A program made the translations under genes and the position numbers. The notes beneath the pieces are model-generated. The model was not told the DNA's origin. It made no database searches and saw only the letters and a program-made list of their open reading frames with translations. 18,392 nucleotides of DNA, from the NCBI GenBank assembly GCA_947589615.1, contig CANQBU010000010.1, positions 1 to 18,392 on the forward strand. Reading direction: 5' to 3'. Shown one piece after another: positions 1-6,386 of the stretch (position 1 is its first letter; each line of letters begins with the position of its first letter). Source of the stretch: an uncultured Clostridia bacterium (GTDB lineage Bacteria; Bacillota; Clostridia; Christensenellales; UBA1242).

Positions 1-553
1 TTTTCTTTTTCGTTTCAATGAATTTTAAAATAGTGTCAACCGTTTTTTCAAGGTCGGTATTGTCAACGCACAAATCATAATGGACTTTATATGAACGCTC
101 AAGTGCTCCACGCGACAATCTTTTTTCAATATCTTCTGGAGCGTCACCACGCATGATTAATCTTGACCTTAAAACGTCGTCGGGAGCGTCGAGAAAAATC
201 GATATCATATTCTCTTTAAAAAACTTTTTCAAATTTACTGTCCCTTTGACGTCTATATCTCGAATATAGTCATTTTGATGGTCGTGCAAAACTTCTTCCA
301 ACCTTGCTTTTATAAGCCCATAATAATGACCATGCACAAGCTCATGTTCAAAGAATTTACCTTCCTCAATCCCCTTTTCAAATTCGCTATCTGTAAAATA
401 TACATAAGTATTGAATTGGCTGTCGCTCTCTCTTGGCGGGCGTGAAGTCCCCGAAGATCTTGTTAAAACTCTCAAATCACTTCTCTTTTTGATAAGCTCA
501 TTTATGACAGTATTCTTTCCGCAAGAAGACACCCCGCTGACAACAATAAACAT
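1..553 (-). CDS. gmk: Guanylate-kinase-like protein, 3' end cut by window edge
   Basis: Read on the minus strand from an ATG at 553 preceded by GGAG, this frame stays open to position 1 (184 codons); only the last residues should be missing, since guanylate kinases are about 190-210 residues. The order of motifs fits the family: a P-loop near residues 6-15 (SGVSSCGKNT), a GMP-binding stretch TSRPPR near 36-41, the VHGHYYG segment near 73-79, an IDVKG segment, RG...RL in the lid region and a late HYDLCVDN motif. The enzyme phosphorylates GMP to GDP with ATP in the cytosol. The P-loop has Asn where Ser is most common, and the usual glycine pair around GMP is reduced, so it may be a diverged paralogue rather than the housekeeping copy. 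It lies 50 bp downstream of the amidase on the same strand and is probably co-transcribed. Family assignment is firm; exact substrate is inferred. Confidence 0.85.
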   Translation of the reverse strand, partial: MFIVVSGVSSCGKNTVINELIKKRSDLRVLTRSSGTSRPPRESDSQFNTYVYFTDSEFEKGIEEGKFFEHELVHGHYYGLIKARLEEVLHDHQNDYIRDIDVKGTVNLKKFFKENMISIFLDAPDDVLRSRLIMRGDAPEDIEKRLSRGALERSYKVHYDLCVDNTDLEKTVDTILKFIETKKK

Positions 554-603
554 ACTTTCTCCTTGCTTAAAATAATAGCAAAGATTTTAAACTTTGTCAA
601 TAC

Positions 604-1305
604 TTAAAAAGTGAAAAAAGATAATATTCCTGCTAAAATGCTGTAGCAAAAATTTTCGCAATACTCTTCACTTTTTAAAAGTGCCTCCTCGTTTGGATTT
701 GATAAAAACCCGCATTCAATGAGAATGGAAGGAATATTTGAGCTGTTAAGCACGAAATAGTCTCCCACAGTCACATAATCCCTTGCACTTTTAAAAGATG
801 AGCATATGCTTGTTTGAACACTTTTTGCAAGATTAAACCCTTGTTCATCGCCTTTTGCATAGAAGACCTGCGCCCCCTCGCTTGATGAAAGAGGAAAGGC
901 GTTCATATGCAAACTCACCATGATTTCCGCCCCGCTTTCGTTTATAATTTTTCTTCTTTTTTCCATTTCACTTCTCTTTTTGTTAGAGGCGTTTTCGTCA
1001 TAAAGACCATTCATATCGCTGCGAGTTAAAACCACCTTCATACCATACTCTTCACATAACGCCCCAAGCTGTTTCGCATACATAAGATTAAGTTCGCTCT
1101 CAGTCGTTCCGCTAACCCCAATTGCCCCGCCGTCTCGCCCGCCATGCCCAGCATCAATGACAATGACATGGTTCGGCTTAGGGCTAAATGCCGGCTTTAT
1201 AGCAGTGAAATAAATAGTTATGCTAGCAACCACAAGCAAAAAACAAATTGCAAAAATCAGATATTTCCTTTTTAAAATAATAAAATTATGCCTTCTCAAA
1301 ACCAT
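604..1305 (-). CDS. cwlD: CwlD-like N-acetylmuramoyl-L-alanine amidase
   Basis: A 233-residue Amidase_3 protein, the same size as Bacillus CwlD. A short basic N-terminus and one membrane segment (about residues 15-36) act as a signal anchor, placing the catalytic domain outside the membrane. The catalytic core starts at about residue 46. Visible active-site residues are the zinc ligands His54 (in DAGHGG), Glu69 and His133 (in SLHMNA), and the catalytic Glu197 (in IECGFLSN). The family cleaves the bond between MurNAc and the stem peptide; CwlD itself makes muramic lactam in spore cortex, so a sporulation role is possible but not shown here. The ATG at 1305 has no convincing Shine-Dalgarno and no strong promoter is seen upstream, so the start is the weakest part of the call. 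A diverged fragment of the same gene sits at 2277-2388. Confidence 0.85.
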   Translation of the reverse strand: MVLRRHNFIILKRKYLIFAICFLLVVASITIYFTAIKPAFSPKPNHVIVIDAGHGGRDGGAIGVSGTTESELNLMYAKQLGALCEEYGMKVVLTRSDMNGLYDENASNKKRSEMEKRRKIINESGAEIMVSLHMNAFPLSSSEGAQVFYAKGDEQGFNLAKSVQTSICSSFKSARDYVTVGDYFVLNSSNIPSILIECGFLSNPNEEALLKSEEYCENFCYSILAGILSFFTF

Positions 1306-1349
1306 ACAATATCTTATGAAAATCTATAATAATTAAGAACAAAAACATA

Positions 1350-1379
1350 TTGACAAAGATTGATTTTTTATGGTAAAAT
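1350..1379 (+). promoter_or_regulatory. Promoter of the first 28-residue-repeat gene
   Basis: TTGACA at 1350-1355 and TAAAAT at 1374-1379 are separated by 18 bp, with an extended -10 TGG just upstream of the -10 box. The following gene begins 30 bp further on behind a GGAGGA ribosome binding site at about 1396-1401. Confidence 0.75.
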
Positions 1380-1408
1380 ATTTACATATTTTTATTGGAG
1401 GAAATTAA

Positions 1409-2134
1409 ATGGATATTGACTTTGATGAATTTAGGAAATTATTAAACAAAGCAAGTTACCTTGAAACAAAATCTGACCCAACATCACAAGAGGAATTAAA
1501 AAAGATAGAGAAAATTATTATAGATAGCAAAGACCCCAATTACGCATATCAATATGCAGCGACCATTAAGAGTTCGGACAAAAAAGCTCTGGGGCAAGTT
1601 GTTGTTGATTCAAAAAACGCAATGTTTGCTTTATTTTTTGCACAAGAGGTGGAAGGTGCGGACATAAAGGCGTTACAACAAGTAGTTGCTGAAGATGGGT
1701 ATGGCGATTTTGTATACAATTTTGCAAAAAATGTCAAAGGTGCGGACATAGAGCTATTACAAAAGGTCATTATTAATATTAATGATGGCCTGTTTGCTTA
1801 CCGTTACGCAAGAGATATCAAAGGTGCTGACATAAAGGCTTTACAACAAGTTGCTATTAATAATAAAGATGCTATGGCCGCTTATTATTTTGCAAGATGT
1901 ATCAAGGGCGCAGACGTAAAGGCTTTGCAACAAGCTGTCATTGATTCTAAAAAAATTTACTGGTGCAAATTATTCACTAAATTAAAAGGTGCCGATGTAG
2001 AAGTGCTAAATAAGGCAATCGAAGAACTCACTATTAACGAGAATAAAAAGAAAAAGCCTAAAAAAGTTCAATCGGAAGACAAAAAAATACATTCGCTCAA
2101 AGAGTTAGAGGATTATATTAATGGACTTAATTAA
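1409..2134 (+). CDS. Helical 28-residue-repeat protein
   Basis: A 241-residue cytosolic protein without signal peptide, built mainly of tandem 28-residue units. Units can be laid out at about residues 27-54, 55-82, 83-110, 111-138, 139-166 and 167-193, with a final half unit to about 209. The best-kept core is GADIKALQQV, then a variable DxKD-type turn, then FAYYFARxIK, which suggests two short helices per unit stacking into a solenoid. The tail (about 205-230) is Lys-rich and ends with LKELEDYI. Start ATG has a strong GGAGGA site. It stands alone between its own promoter and a terminator at 2162-2188. A related, shorter protein is encoded at 6387-6875. No catalytic motif is visible; a scaffold or protein-binding role is the natural guess for a solenoid, but function is unknown. 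Confidence 0.85.
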   Translation: MDIDFDEFRKLLNKASYLETKSDPTSQEELKKIEKIIIDSKDPNYAYQYAATIKSSDKKALGQVVVDSKNAMFALFFAQEVEGADIKALQQVVAEDGYGDFVYNFAKNVKGADIELLQKVIININDGLFAYRYARDIKGADIKALQQVAINNKDAMAAYYFARCIKGADVKALQQAVIDSKKIYWCKLFTKLKGADVEVLNKAIEELTINENKKKKPKKVQSEDKKIHSLKELEDYINGLN

Positions 2135-2161
2135 TTTACAATAATTCACTTAAATTTCAAG

Positions 2162-2188
2162 AATCCGTGGAATTTGTCCACGGATTTT
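2162..2188 (+). terminator. Rho-independent terminator after the first repeat-protein gene
   Basis: A perfect 9-bp stem, AATCCGTGG with CCACGGATT, around a 7-nt loop is followed by a short T run; it begins 27 bp after the stop codon. Confidence 0.85.
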
Positions 2189-2276
2189 AGTTCTCAAAAA
2201 TAACTGCAACTTATGAAATTTATACAGGCCTCGACATACACTTTAATATAAATAATTTTTGCCGCACCACCCCACT

Positions 2277-2388
2277 GTCTCGCCCGCCATGCCCCGCGTC
2301 AATAACAATGACATGCCTTGGCTTAGGGCTAAATGCCGGCTTTATAGCGGTGAAATAAATAACGACAGATGCAACAATTAGCAATGCG
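2277..2388 (-). pseudogene. Fragment of a cwlD-type amidase gene
   Basis: Positions 2277-2361 match 1132-1216 in the intact amidase gene without gaps (78 of 85 bases by my count), and protein similarity continues to about 2388. The fragment encodes the membrane segment (VASVVIYFTAI) and the start of the catalytic domain through the first zinc ligand (DAGHGGRD), then the similarity ends and a stop follows after a few codons. The N-terminal codons and the other zinc and catalytic residues are absent, so it cannot be an amidase. It is an internal piece of a second gene copy, left between the repeat-protein gene and the toxin-like gene. Its N-terminal edge coincides with the 5' end of the coding-looking sequence of the toxin-like gene, which runs on the opposite strand. 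Confidence 0.85.
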
Positions 2389-2430
2389 CCATATGAAACA
2401 GGGGCCGATGAAAAAATCAAGCCACAAACA

Positions 2431-2862
2431 ATGAATTATTCTCTTGAATTTATTCAAAGTCTTTTGAAAAAATTTGGTCTAAATGCTATACTAGGGTTGT
2501 ATCATCCATATTGCCATTGTAAAGAGCTCTCGATTTCTAAGCCAAACGAAAATCAGATTCAACTTGTTGTGCCACCAGGGAAAATTGATTGGCTCTTTAA
2601 AGACAAAATGAAATGGCTAATTTCAATGGGATACACTGAAAACGATAAAGATTTGATTTTAACAAATTTATATCAATCCTGCAAGCGGGCATACTGTCAA
2701 GGGAATTATGTCATAAAAGAACATAATCGTTATGGGGTAAAAATAACTTTAAATATTGATTTTGTAGGAGGCAATGGTAAAATTTATAAACTTAAAAGCT
2801 CATATACCATTTCCCCTAATGGCAATTTAAAAAATAACACTTTAATTGGAAGTGATCAATAA
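2431..2862 (+). CDS. Toxin-like domain protein (DUF6883-like), probably 5'-truncated
   Basis: A 143-residue protein with no signal peptide. The segment from about residue 50 (PGKIDWLF...MGYTENDKD, then a NYVIKEHNRYGVK strand region and a closing YKLKSSYTISPNGNL) resembles by eye the DUF6883-type domains found at the C-terminal tips of polymorphic toxins; this is a recollection of family pattern, not a search result. The ATG at 2431 has no Shine-Dalgarno, and the same frame is open back to 2359, with protein-like sequence (APYETGADEKIKPQ) just upstream from about 2389. That suggests a toxin tip cut off from a longer carrier protein. Its stop overlaps the next start by one base (TAATG), the tight coupling expected of a toxin and immunity pair. 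Whether it is still translated, and from where, is uncertain. Confidence 0.6.
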   Translation: MNYSLEFIQSLLKKFGLNAILGLYHPYCHCKELSISKPNENQIQLVVPPGKIDWLFKDKMKWLISMGYTENDKDLILTNLYQSCKRAYCQGNYVIKEHNRYGVKITLNIDFVGGNGKIYKLKSSYTISPNGNLKNNTLIGSDQ

Positions 2863-3242
2863 TGCAAGTTTATGATAAAGTAAAAGTTTTAAAAGATAGG
2901 GACGAGTATAAAAAATATGATGTTTATAAAGGAATGATTGGAACAATAATATCAGGTGAAATTCGAGATAATTGTTTTGATATTTGCTTTATTGATCCTC
3001 GATTTTATGTTGAAAATTTTGTCTGGACTGATGAAAACATGAAAACTATGCAAGAAGACAACTTTTGCACAATTAAAATTGAAGATTTGGAAGTTGTTGA
3101 AAAAGGTTTTGCAGATGAATATATAATCTTAAAGGAACTCCCAAAAAAGAACCCAAAATGGTGGTGCAAAGTTGAAGAGGGATATATCCTCAACCTGCTT
3201 GGCGAAAAGAAAAACAAAATTCCATACGATTATAATTCATAA
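2862..3242 (+). CDS. Probable immunity protein, DUF4926-like
   Basis: A 126-residue acidic cytosolic protein whose start codon overlaps the upstream stop by one base; a GGAAG site lies inside the upstream gene at 2848-2852. The first half (YDKVKVL, GMIGTI, then FDICFIDPRF) looks like the small beta-rich DUF4926 type fold. The C-terminal end, NPKWWCKVEEGYILNL followed by GEKKNKIPYDY, is a motif I recall from hypothetical Clostridial proteins next to toxin-like genes. By position it is inferred to bind and neutralise the upstream protein. It ends at a strong terminator. Immunity function rests on context and gene order; the sequence alone does not prove it. Confidence 0.6.
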   Translation: MQVYDKVKVLKDRDEYKKYDVYKGMIGTIISGEIRDNCFDICFIDPRFYVENFVWTDENMKTMQEDNFCTIKIEDLEVVEKGFADEYIILKELPKKNPKWWCKVEEGYILNLLGEKKNKIPYDYNS

Positions 3243-3271
3243 AAGCATATCGCATTGATATGCTTTTTTTT
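3241..3271 (+). terminator. Terminator of the toxin/immunity-like operon
   Basis: An 11-bp stem (AAAAGCATATC with GATATGCTTTT) around the loop GCATT, followed by further T residues. It starts within the stop codon of the immunity-like gene. Confidence 0.85.
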
Positions 3272-3306
3272 CTTATATTCCCATGTCCCCAACTAATATC
3301 CGCCCG

Positions 3307-3732
3307 TCATTGACCGGCGTCAATAGAGGTTAAAACTTTCAAAACATTGTCTTTTACACAAGTCCACATTTCTTTAAGGCTTTTATAAGACAGTTTCTCT
3401 TCAACATCTTCAAAAGAAGTCCAATGGAGTTGGTGAGTGTCTGTGCTTTTATTGTCGCTTTTTCCTTTATCAATCGCTATAAACATATAGCAAACACACT
3501 CTTCACCGCTTGGCGTGGTGTAGTTTTCAACATATGGCGAAAATTCTTTGACAATTTGTCCATCTCGCTTTGTTTCCTCCGCCGTTTCTCTCAGTGCGCA
3601 GGTCTCTAAATCTTCATCTTTTTCAAGGTGTCCTTTTGGAAAAGAATAATCCTTTTGTTTTTCCCTGTAGATTAAGGCAATCTTTCCCATTTCCCTATTC
3701 ACCAAAAAGCAGCCCGCTTTTATTGTTTTCAT
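3307..3732 (-). CDS. Nudix hydrolase (Ap4A-hydrolase-like)
   Basis: A 141-residue Nudix protein of standard size. The Nudix box starts at Gly34: G-x5-E40-x7-R48-E49-x2-E52-E53, with the metal-binding glutamates present; the final Gly of the consensus is Lys55. The preceding YSFPKGHLEKDE arrangement is the one usual in bacterial diadenosine-polyphosphate hydrolases and MutT-like housecleaning enzymes, which split nucleoside diphosphates linked to another moiety using Mg2+. The exact substrate cannot be told from sequence. The ATG at 3732 has a strong GGAGGGGAG just upstream. Upstream of it lies an interrupted tandem repeat (3741-3886). It is convergent with the immunity-like gene. Confidence 0.85.
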   Translation of the reverse strand: MKTIKAGCFLVNREMGKIALIYREKQKDYSFPKGHLEKDEDLETCALRETAEETKRDGQIVKEFSPYVENYTTPSGEECVCYMFIAIDKGKSDNKSTDTHQLHWTSFEDVEEKLSYKSLKEMWTCVKDNVLKVLTSIDAGQ

Positions 3733-3740
3733 CTCCCCTC

Positions 3741-3886
3741 CAAACCAAATGTTTGACGATTATCGAATTTTATGATAATTAAAGAATGAAATTTCATCCT
3801 CTCTCAAACCAAATGTTTGACGATTATCGGGAAACTTAGTTTCCATCATTATCGAATTATGTGATAATTAAAGAATTGAATTTCAT
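3741..3886. repeat. Interrupted tandem repeat with nested palindromes
   Basis: Two copies of a unit of about 60 bp: 3741-3797 and 3805-3886. Each begins with the same 25 bases (CAAACCAAATGTTTGACGAT and five more), at 3741-3765 and 3805-3829, and ends with a GATAATTAAAGAA-type block. Copy 2 is split by an 18-bp insert holding the hairpin GGAAAC-TTA-GTTTCC (3830-3844). Each unit contains the dyad ATTATC...GATAAT, and copy 1 ends in the perfect palindrome ATGAAATTTCAT (3786-3797). Read on the minus strand, both copies lead into a purine-rich GGAG/GAGG run plus ATG; at the proximal copy this is the start of the Nudix gene. The unit therefore seems to carry the leader of that gene. Confidence 0.75.
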
Positions 3887-3960
3887 TTTCTCAAGGTTTA
3901 TTATATAAAATTTTATTTTAAAAATCAATTAATTAAGCATTGCATCTGAAAAAGATTTTA

Positions 3961-3989
3961 TTGACAATGATAAAGTTCTATGATATACT
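3961..3989 (+). promoter_or_regulatory. Promoter of the paralogous gene pair
   Basis: Perfect TTGACA at 3961-3966, a 17-bp spacer, and TATACT at 3984-3989 with an extended -10 TGA. The first gene of the pair starts 26 bp downstream behind AAAGGGAG. Confidence 0.8.
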
Positions 3990-4014
3990 TAAAAGAGTAA
4001 AGGGAGCATAAATA

Positions 4015-4779
4015 ATGAATAAAGATCAACAAAAATTAAATAAACAAATTGCAAACATAATTGACAAACATTCTGTCGATACTACTTTCACTGTTCACAG
4101 AGATGAAATTGGTTATAACTTCGACATAATCCTTCAAAATCTTATGGTTCTTGAAATAAATGCAGAATTGGGCAAAATCAAAGATTGGGGAAATTTAAAA
4201 ATTGTTTCTGAAGCAATGCCTCAAATCGAAGAAGCAGCAAAAAATCTTTGCTCACCTTCAATAGATGCAAAACAAAGTGCAAAATATATGCCTTTACTTG
4301 ACACAATTCTCAATCAAGCCACCCTTCTTTCCCAAACTATAAGAACAAACAATTCCATTGATACATGCTACGAAGTCGCAATTGCAGACAGAATTTTGGA
4401 AGAAATACATGCTTTGCAAGATCAAGAAAAAGAATCTTACAATTATTTGCGTAACGCAATTACACCTGACAAACTAAACTTTTTCGCAAATCATATTGAA
4501 GGCGACGATTTTATGCTTTTAAATCACTTGATGAGAGTGGAATCATTATGCGAAGAAATATCAAAACTAAAGGCAGGGAAATATCAATCACAACTTGATG
4601 CACTCCAAAAAGAAGCAAATAAACAATATGACACCCTTTCAAAAGATGTAATAAAGCACTATGACGAATTGAATAAATATAATGCAAAAATAAACAAAAA
4701 CGACAGATTAATAAAAGGAGTAGATGTTGATAAATTAAAGGCAAAATACGACAATAACGACCCACAAACAGGGTTGTAA
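4015..4779 (+). CDS. Helical protein of unknown function, first of a paralogous pair
   Basis: A 254-residue cytosolic protein with no signal peptide or membrane segment and no family that I recognise. It looks almost wholly alpha-helical. Landmarks shared with the next gene are the N-terminus (MNKxxxKLNKxIANIIDKHS), a WGxL motif near residues 58-62 (DWGNL here), KNL near 77-79, and NNSIDTCYEVAI near 113-124, while the last 70 residues are charged and coiled-coil-like (QSQLDALQKEANKQYDTLSK). ATG at 4015 follows GGGAG at suitable spacing. The gene is first in a two-gene operon; the intergenic gap is 26 bp and carries AAGGAG. The pair is clearly a tandem duplication. No function is proposed. Confidence 0.8.
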   Translation: MNKDQQKLNKQIANIIDKHSVDTTFTVHRDEIGYNFDIILQNLMVLEINAELGKIKDWGNLKIVSEAMPQIEEAAKNLCSPSIDAKQSAKYMPLLDTILNQATLLSQTIRTNNSIDTCYEVAIADRILEEIHALQDQEKESYNYLRNAITPDKLNFFANHIEGDDFMLLNHLMRVESLCEEISKLKAGKYQSQLDALQKEANKQYDTLSKDVIKHYDELNKYNAKINKNDRLIKGVDVDKLKAKYDNNDPQTGL

Positions 4780-4805
4780 ACAAGAAGAATATAAGGAGCA
4801 ATATA

Positions 4806-5551
4806 ATGAATAAAAATTATAAAAAATTAAACAAAAAAATTGCAAATATAATTGACAAACATTCCATGCATTCGAATAATGGATTATTCAGCGATGTTGT
4901 AGGATCTGAATTTCTCAATATAGCTATTCATCTCTCAAACCTTGAAAAGGCTGCAAGACGTGGCGTAATCGAAAAATGGGGAGAATTGTCGTTTATCCGA
5001 GAAGCTATCATTAATATTAAATTGATATCAAAAAATCTAACGCAAAATTCATACATATCCGACAAAAAGCAAAATACAAACCTTTAATCGATGCGGTGCT
5101 CAAGCAAGCTTCAGAATTTGAGCAAACTATAAAAGCAAACAATTCTATTGACACATCAATCGAAGCGGCAATTGTAAATAAGATTGTAAACGAAATGAAA
5201 GAAATTCCAAGCAAGGAAGAAAATGATTACGAAAATTATCATAATCGTATATCTTCTAAAGAAATTGTATTTGTTGATTATATTGAAGGGGTTTTTCTTA
5301 AAAATCATGTGCTTGATATGGAAAGACTAAATAAAACAGCACAAGCACTTACAACCGATCCACAATACGAGCAAGAACTTGTTGCCGAGCAAGAGAAAGC
5401 CGCTACGCTTTATGATTCGTTCGCCCAAAAGGTTGAACGCGACTGCAAGGCTTTAACAAAGTTAAGCAACAAAGTATTCAACAACAAACCCAATGAAAAT
5501 GTTGAGACCCCCGCAGAGAAAGGCGAAGAATCCCCTCAAGCAGAGTTATAA
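4806..5551 (+). pseudogene. Second paralogue of the helical protein, split by a frameshift
   Basis: The gene starts at ATG 4806 after AAGGAG and follows its paralogue collinearly through KNL, but the frame then ends at 5087. The -1 frame picks up the alignment at once (KYKPLIDAVLKQASEFEQ) and continues to the stop at 5551. Aligning with the upstream paralogue places a one-base deletion in the A-run around 5064-5068. With one base restored the product would be about 248 residues, close to the 254 of the first copy, ending in an acidic Pro/Glu-rich tail. Because the lesion lies in a run of five A, it may be a recent mutation, a phase-variation site or an assembly error. The second half has its own ATG-initiated frame (5096-5551) but no obvious ribosome binding site there. 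Function unknown. Confidence 0.8.
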
Positions 5552-5559
5552 ACCTAAGG

Positions 5560-5586
5560 AGCATAAAGAAACATATGCTTTTTTTG
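5560..5586 (+). terminator. Likely terminator after the paralogous pair
   Basis: AGCATA (5560-5565) pairs with TATGCT (5574-5579) around an 8-nt loop and is followed by a run of seven T. The sequence just before the hairpin (TAAGGAGCATAAA) resembles the ribosome-binding leaders of the two paralogues, so the hairpin may have arisen from the leader of a lost third copy. The rest of the gap to the next gene (5587-5732) shows no gene or structure that I can support. Confidence 0.6.
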
Positions 5587-5732
5587 TTGTTCAATGACGG
5601 CGGTGTTTTCCATCGTTATTTTCGCATAGAAAAATAAATATAGGTATGGTTTTTTAAACGATATTTCACGACATTATGCTAATTCCTTTCATGCGATTTT
5701 ATATAAAAAAATATTTCAACGCCTTCATTTTA

Positions 5733-5761
5733 TAGACTTAACATTTAAGTTATGCTATATT
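5733..5761 (+). promoter_or_regulatory. Promoter of the second Nudix gene
   Basis: TAGACT at 5733-5738 (four of six to consensus), a 17-bp spacer and TATATT at 5756-5761 with extended -10 TGC. The leader before the AAGGAG site (5768-5773) would be very short. Confidence 0.6.
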
Positions 5762-5778
5762 TATTATAAGGAGAATTT

Positions 5779-6270
5779 ATGGACGTTTTTACATGGGTTG
5801 ATGGCGAAGTTCCTCGCGACCTTCCAATCAAACAAGTTTATGGTATTCTTTTCACGCGAGACGGAAGAATTCTTTTACGCAAAGAATCGGGACATTTTTC
5901 TTTTGCGGGCGGAAAACCAGAAGCCTTCGATGACGGCATTTTGGGGACGCTTAGAAGAGAGTGCATTGAAGAAATAAACACCACCCTAACCGACGAAATT
6001 CAAGTTGTGGGCTATCAATTAGTTAATGAAGGGAATGGTGTTCCCCCTTATGCACAATTGCGCATGGTCGCAATTATTGACAATATAGGGCAAAAAAAGC
6101 CTGACCCCGACGGCGGAAAAATCTATGACCGCCTGCTTACCTCCCCGACAAAAGCAATCACATTGTTAAACTGGGGAGACGTAGGCAAGAAACAAATCCT
6201 CAACGCTTTAAAAATTGCCCAAAATAATTTTGGAATAAAAGAATTTTCAGATAAAGAAGAATATGTTTAA
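5779..6270 (+). CDS. Nudix hydrolase, second type
   Basis: A 163-residue Nudix-fold protein. The box runs from GGKPE (residues 44-48) to RECIEE (60-65), keeping Arg60, Glu61, Glu64 and Glu65 for metal binding. Compared with the canonical G-x5-E-x7-RE spacing it has one extra residue and Asp in place of the first Glu, a variation seen in the GGKPE-type subgroup. The residues before it (YGILFTRDGRILLRK) form the usual first strands. It is not a close relative of the Nudix protein at 3307-3732. Start ATG has AAGGAG five bases upstream. It has its own promoter and appears monocistronic; no clear terminator is visible in 6271-6338. Substrate unknown; nucleotide or nucleotide-sugar diphosphates are typical. 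Confidence 0.85.
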   Translation: MDVFTWVDGEVPRDLPIKQVYGILFTRDGRILLRKESGHFSFAGGKPEAFDDGILGTLRRECIEEINTTLTDEIQVVGYQLVNEGNGVPPYAQLRMVAIIDNIGQKKPDPDGGKIYDRLLTSPTKAITLLNWGDVGKKQILNALKIAQNNFGIKEFSDKEEYV

Positions 6271-6338
6271 AATTCATTCTTTCAAGGCGAAAAAATGCGA
6301 ATTTAGTCGGAGAGACAAAAAATATTCAATTTAAATCA

Positions 6339-6366
6339 TTGACAATTATTATATTTATGGTATAAT
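6339..6366 (+). promoter_or_regulatory. Promoter of the second repeat-protein gene
   Basis: Perfect TTGACA (6339-6344) and TATAAT (6361-6366), 16-bp spacer, extended -10 TGG. The TTTATGGTAxAAT core is the same as at the first repeat-protein gene (1350-1379). Confidence 0.8.
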
Positions 6367-6386
6367 TTATAATATAGGAGAAAAAT

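Noticed and set aside
2220..2420. A 66-codon minus-strand open frame as a gene
   Set aside because: It is the amidase fragment with unrelated codons at both ends; its first residues come from the reverse complement of the toxin-like gene and it has no ribosome binding site.
5056..5080. Programmed -1 frameshifting as the firm explanation for the split paralogue
   Set aside because: The site C-AAA-AAG is not a full slippery heptamer and no strong downstream structure is evident; simple loss of one A fits better.
5575..5637. A 20-codon frame after the paralogous pair
   Set aside because: The ATG lies in the terminator hairpin, the ribosome binding site is too far, and the peptide has no recognisable features.
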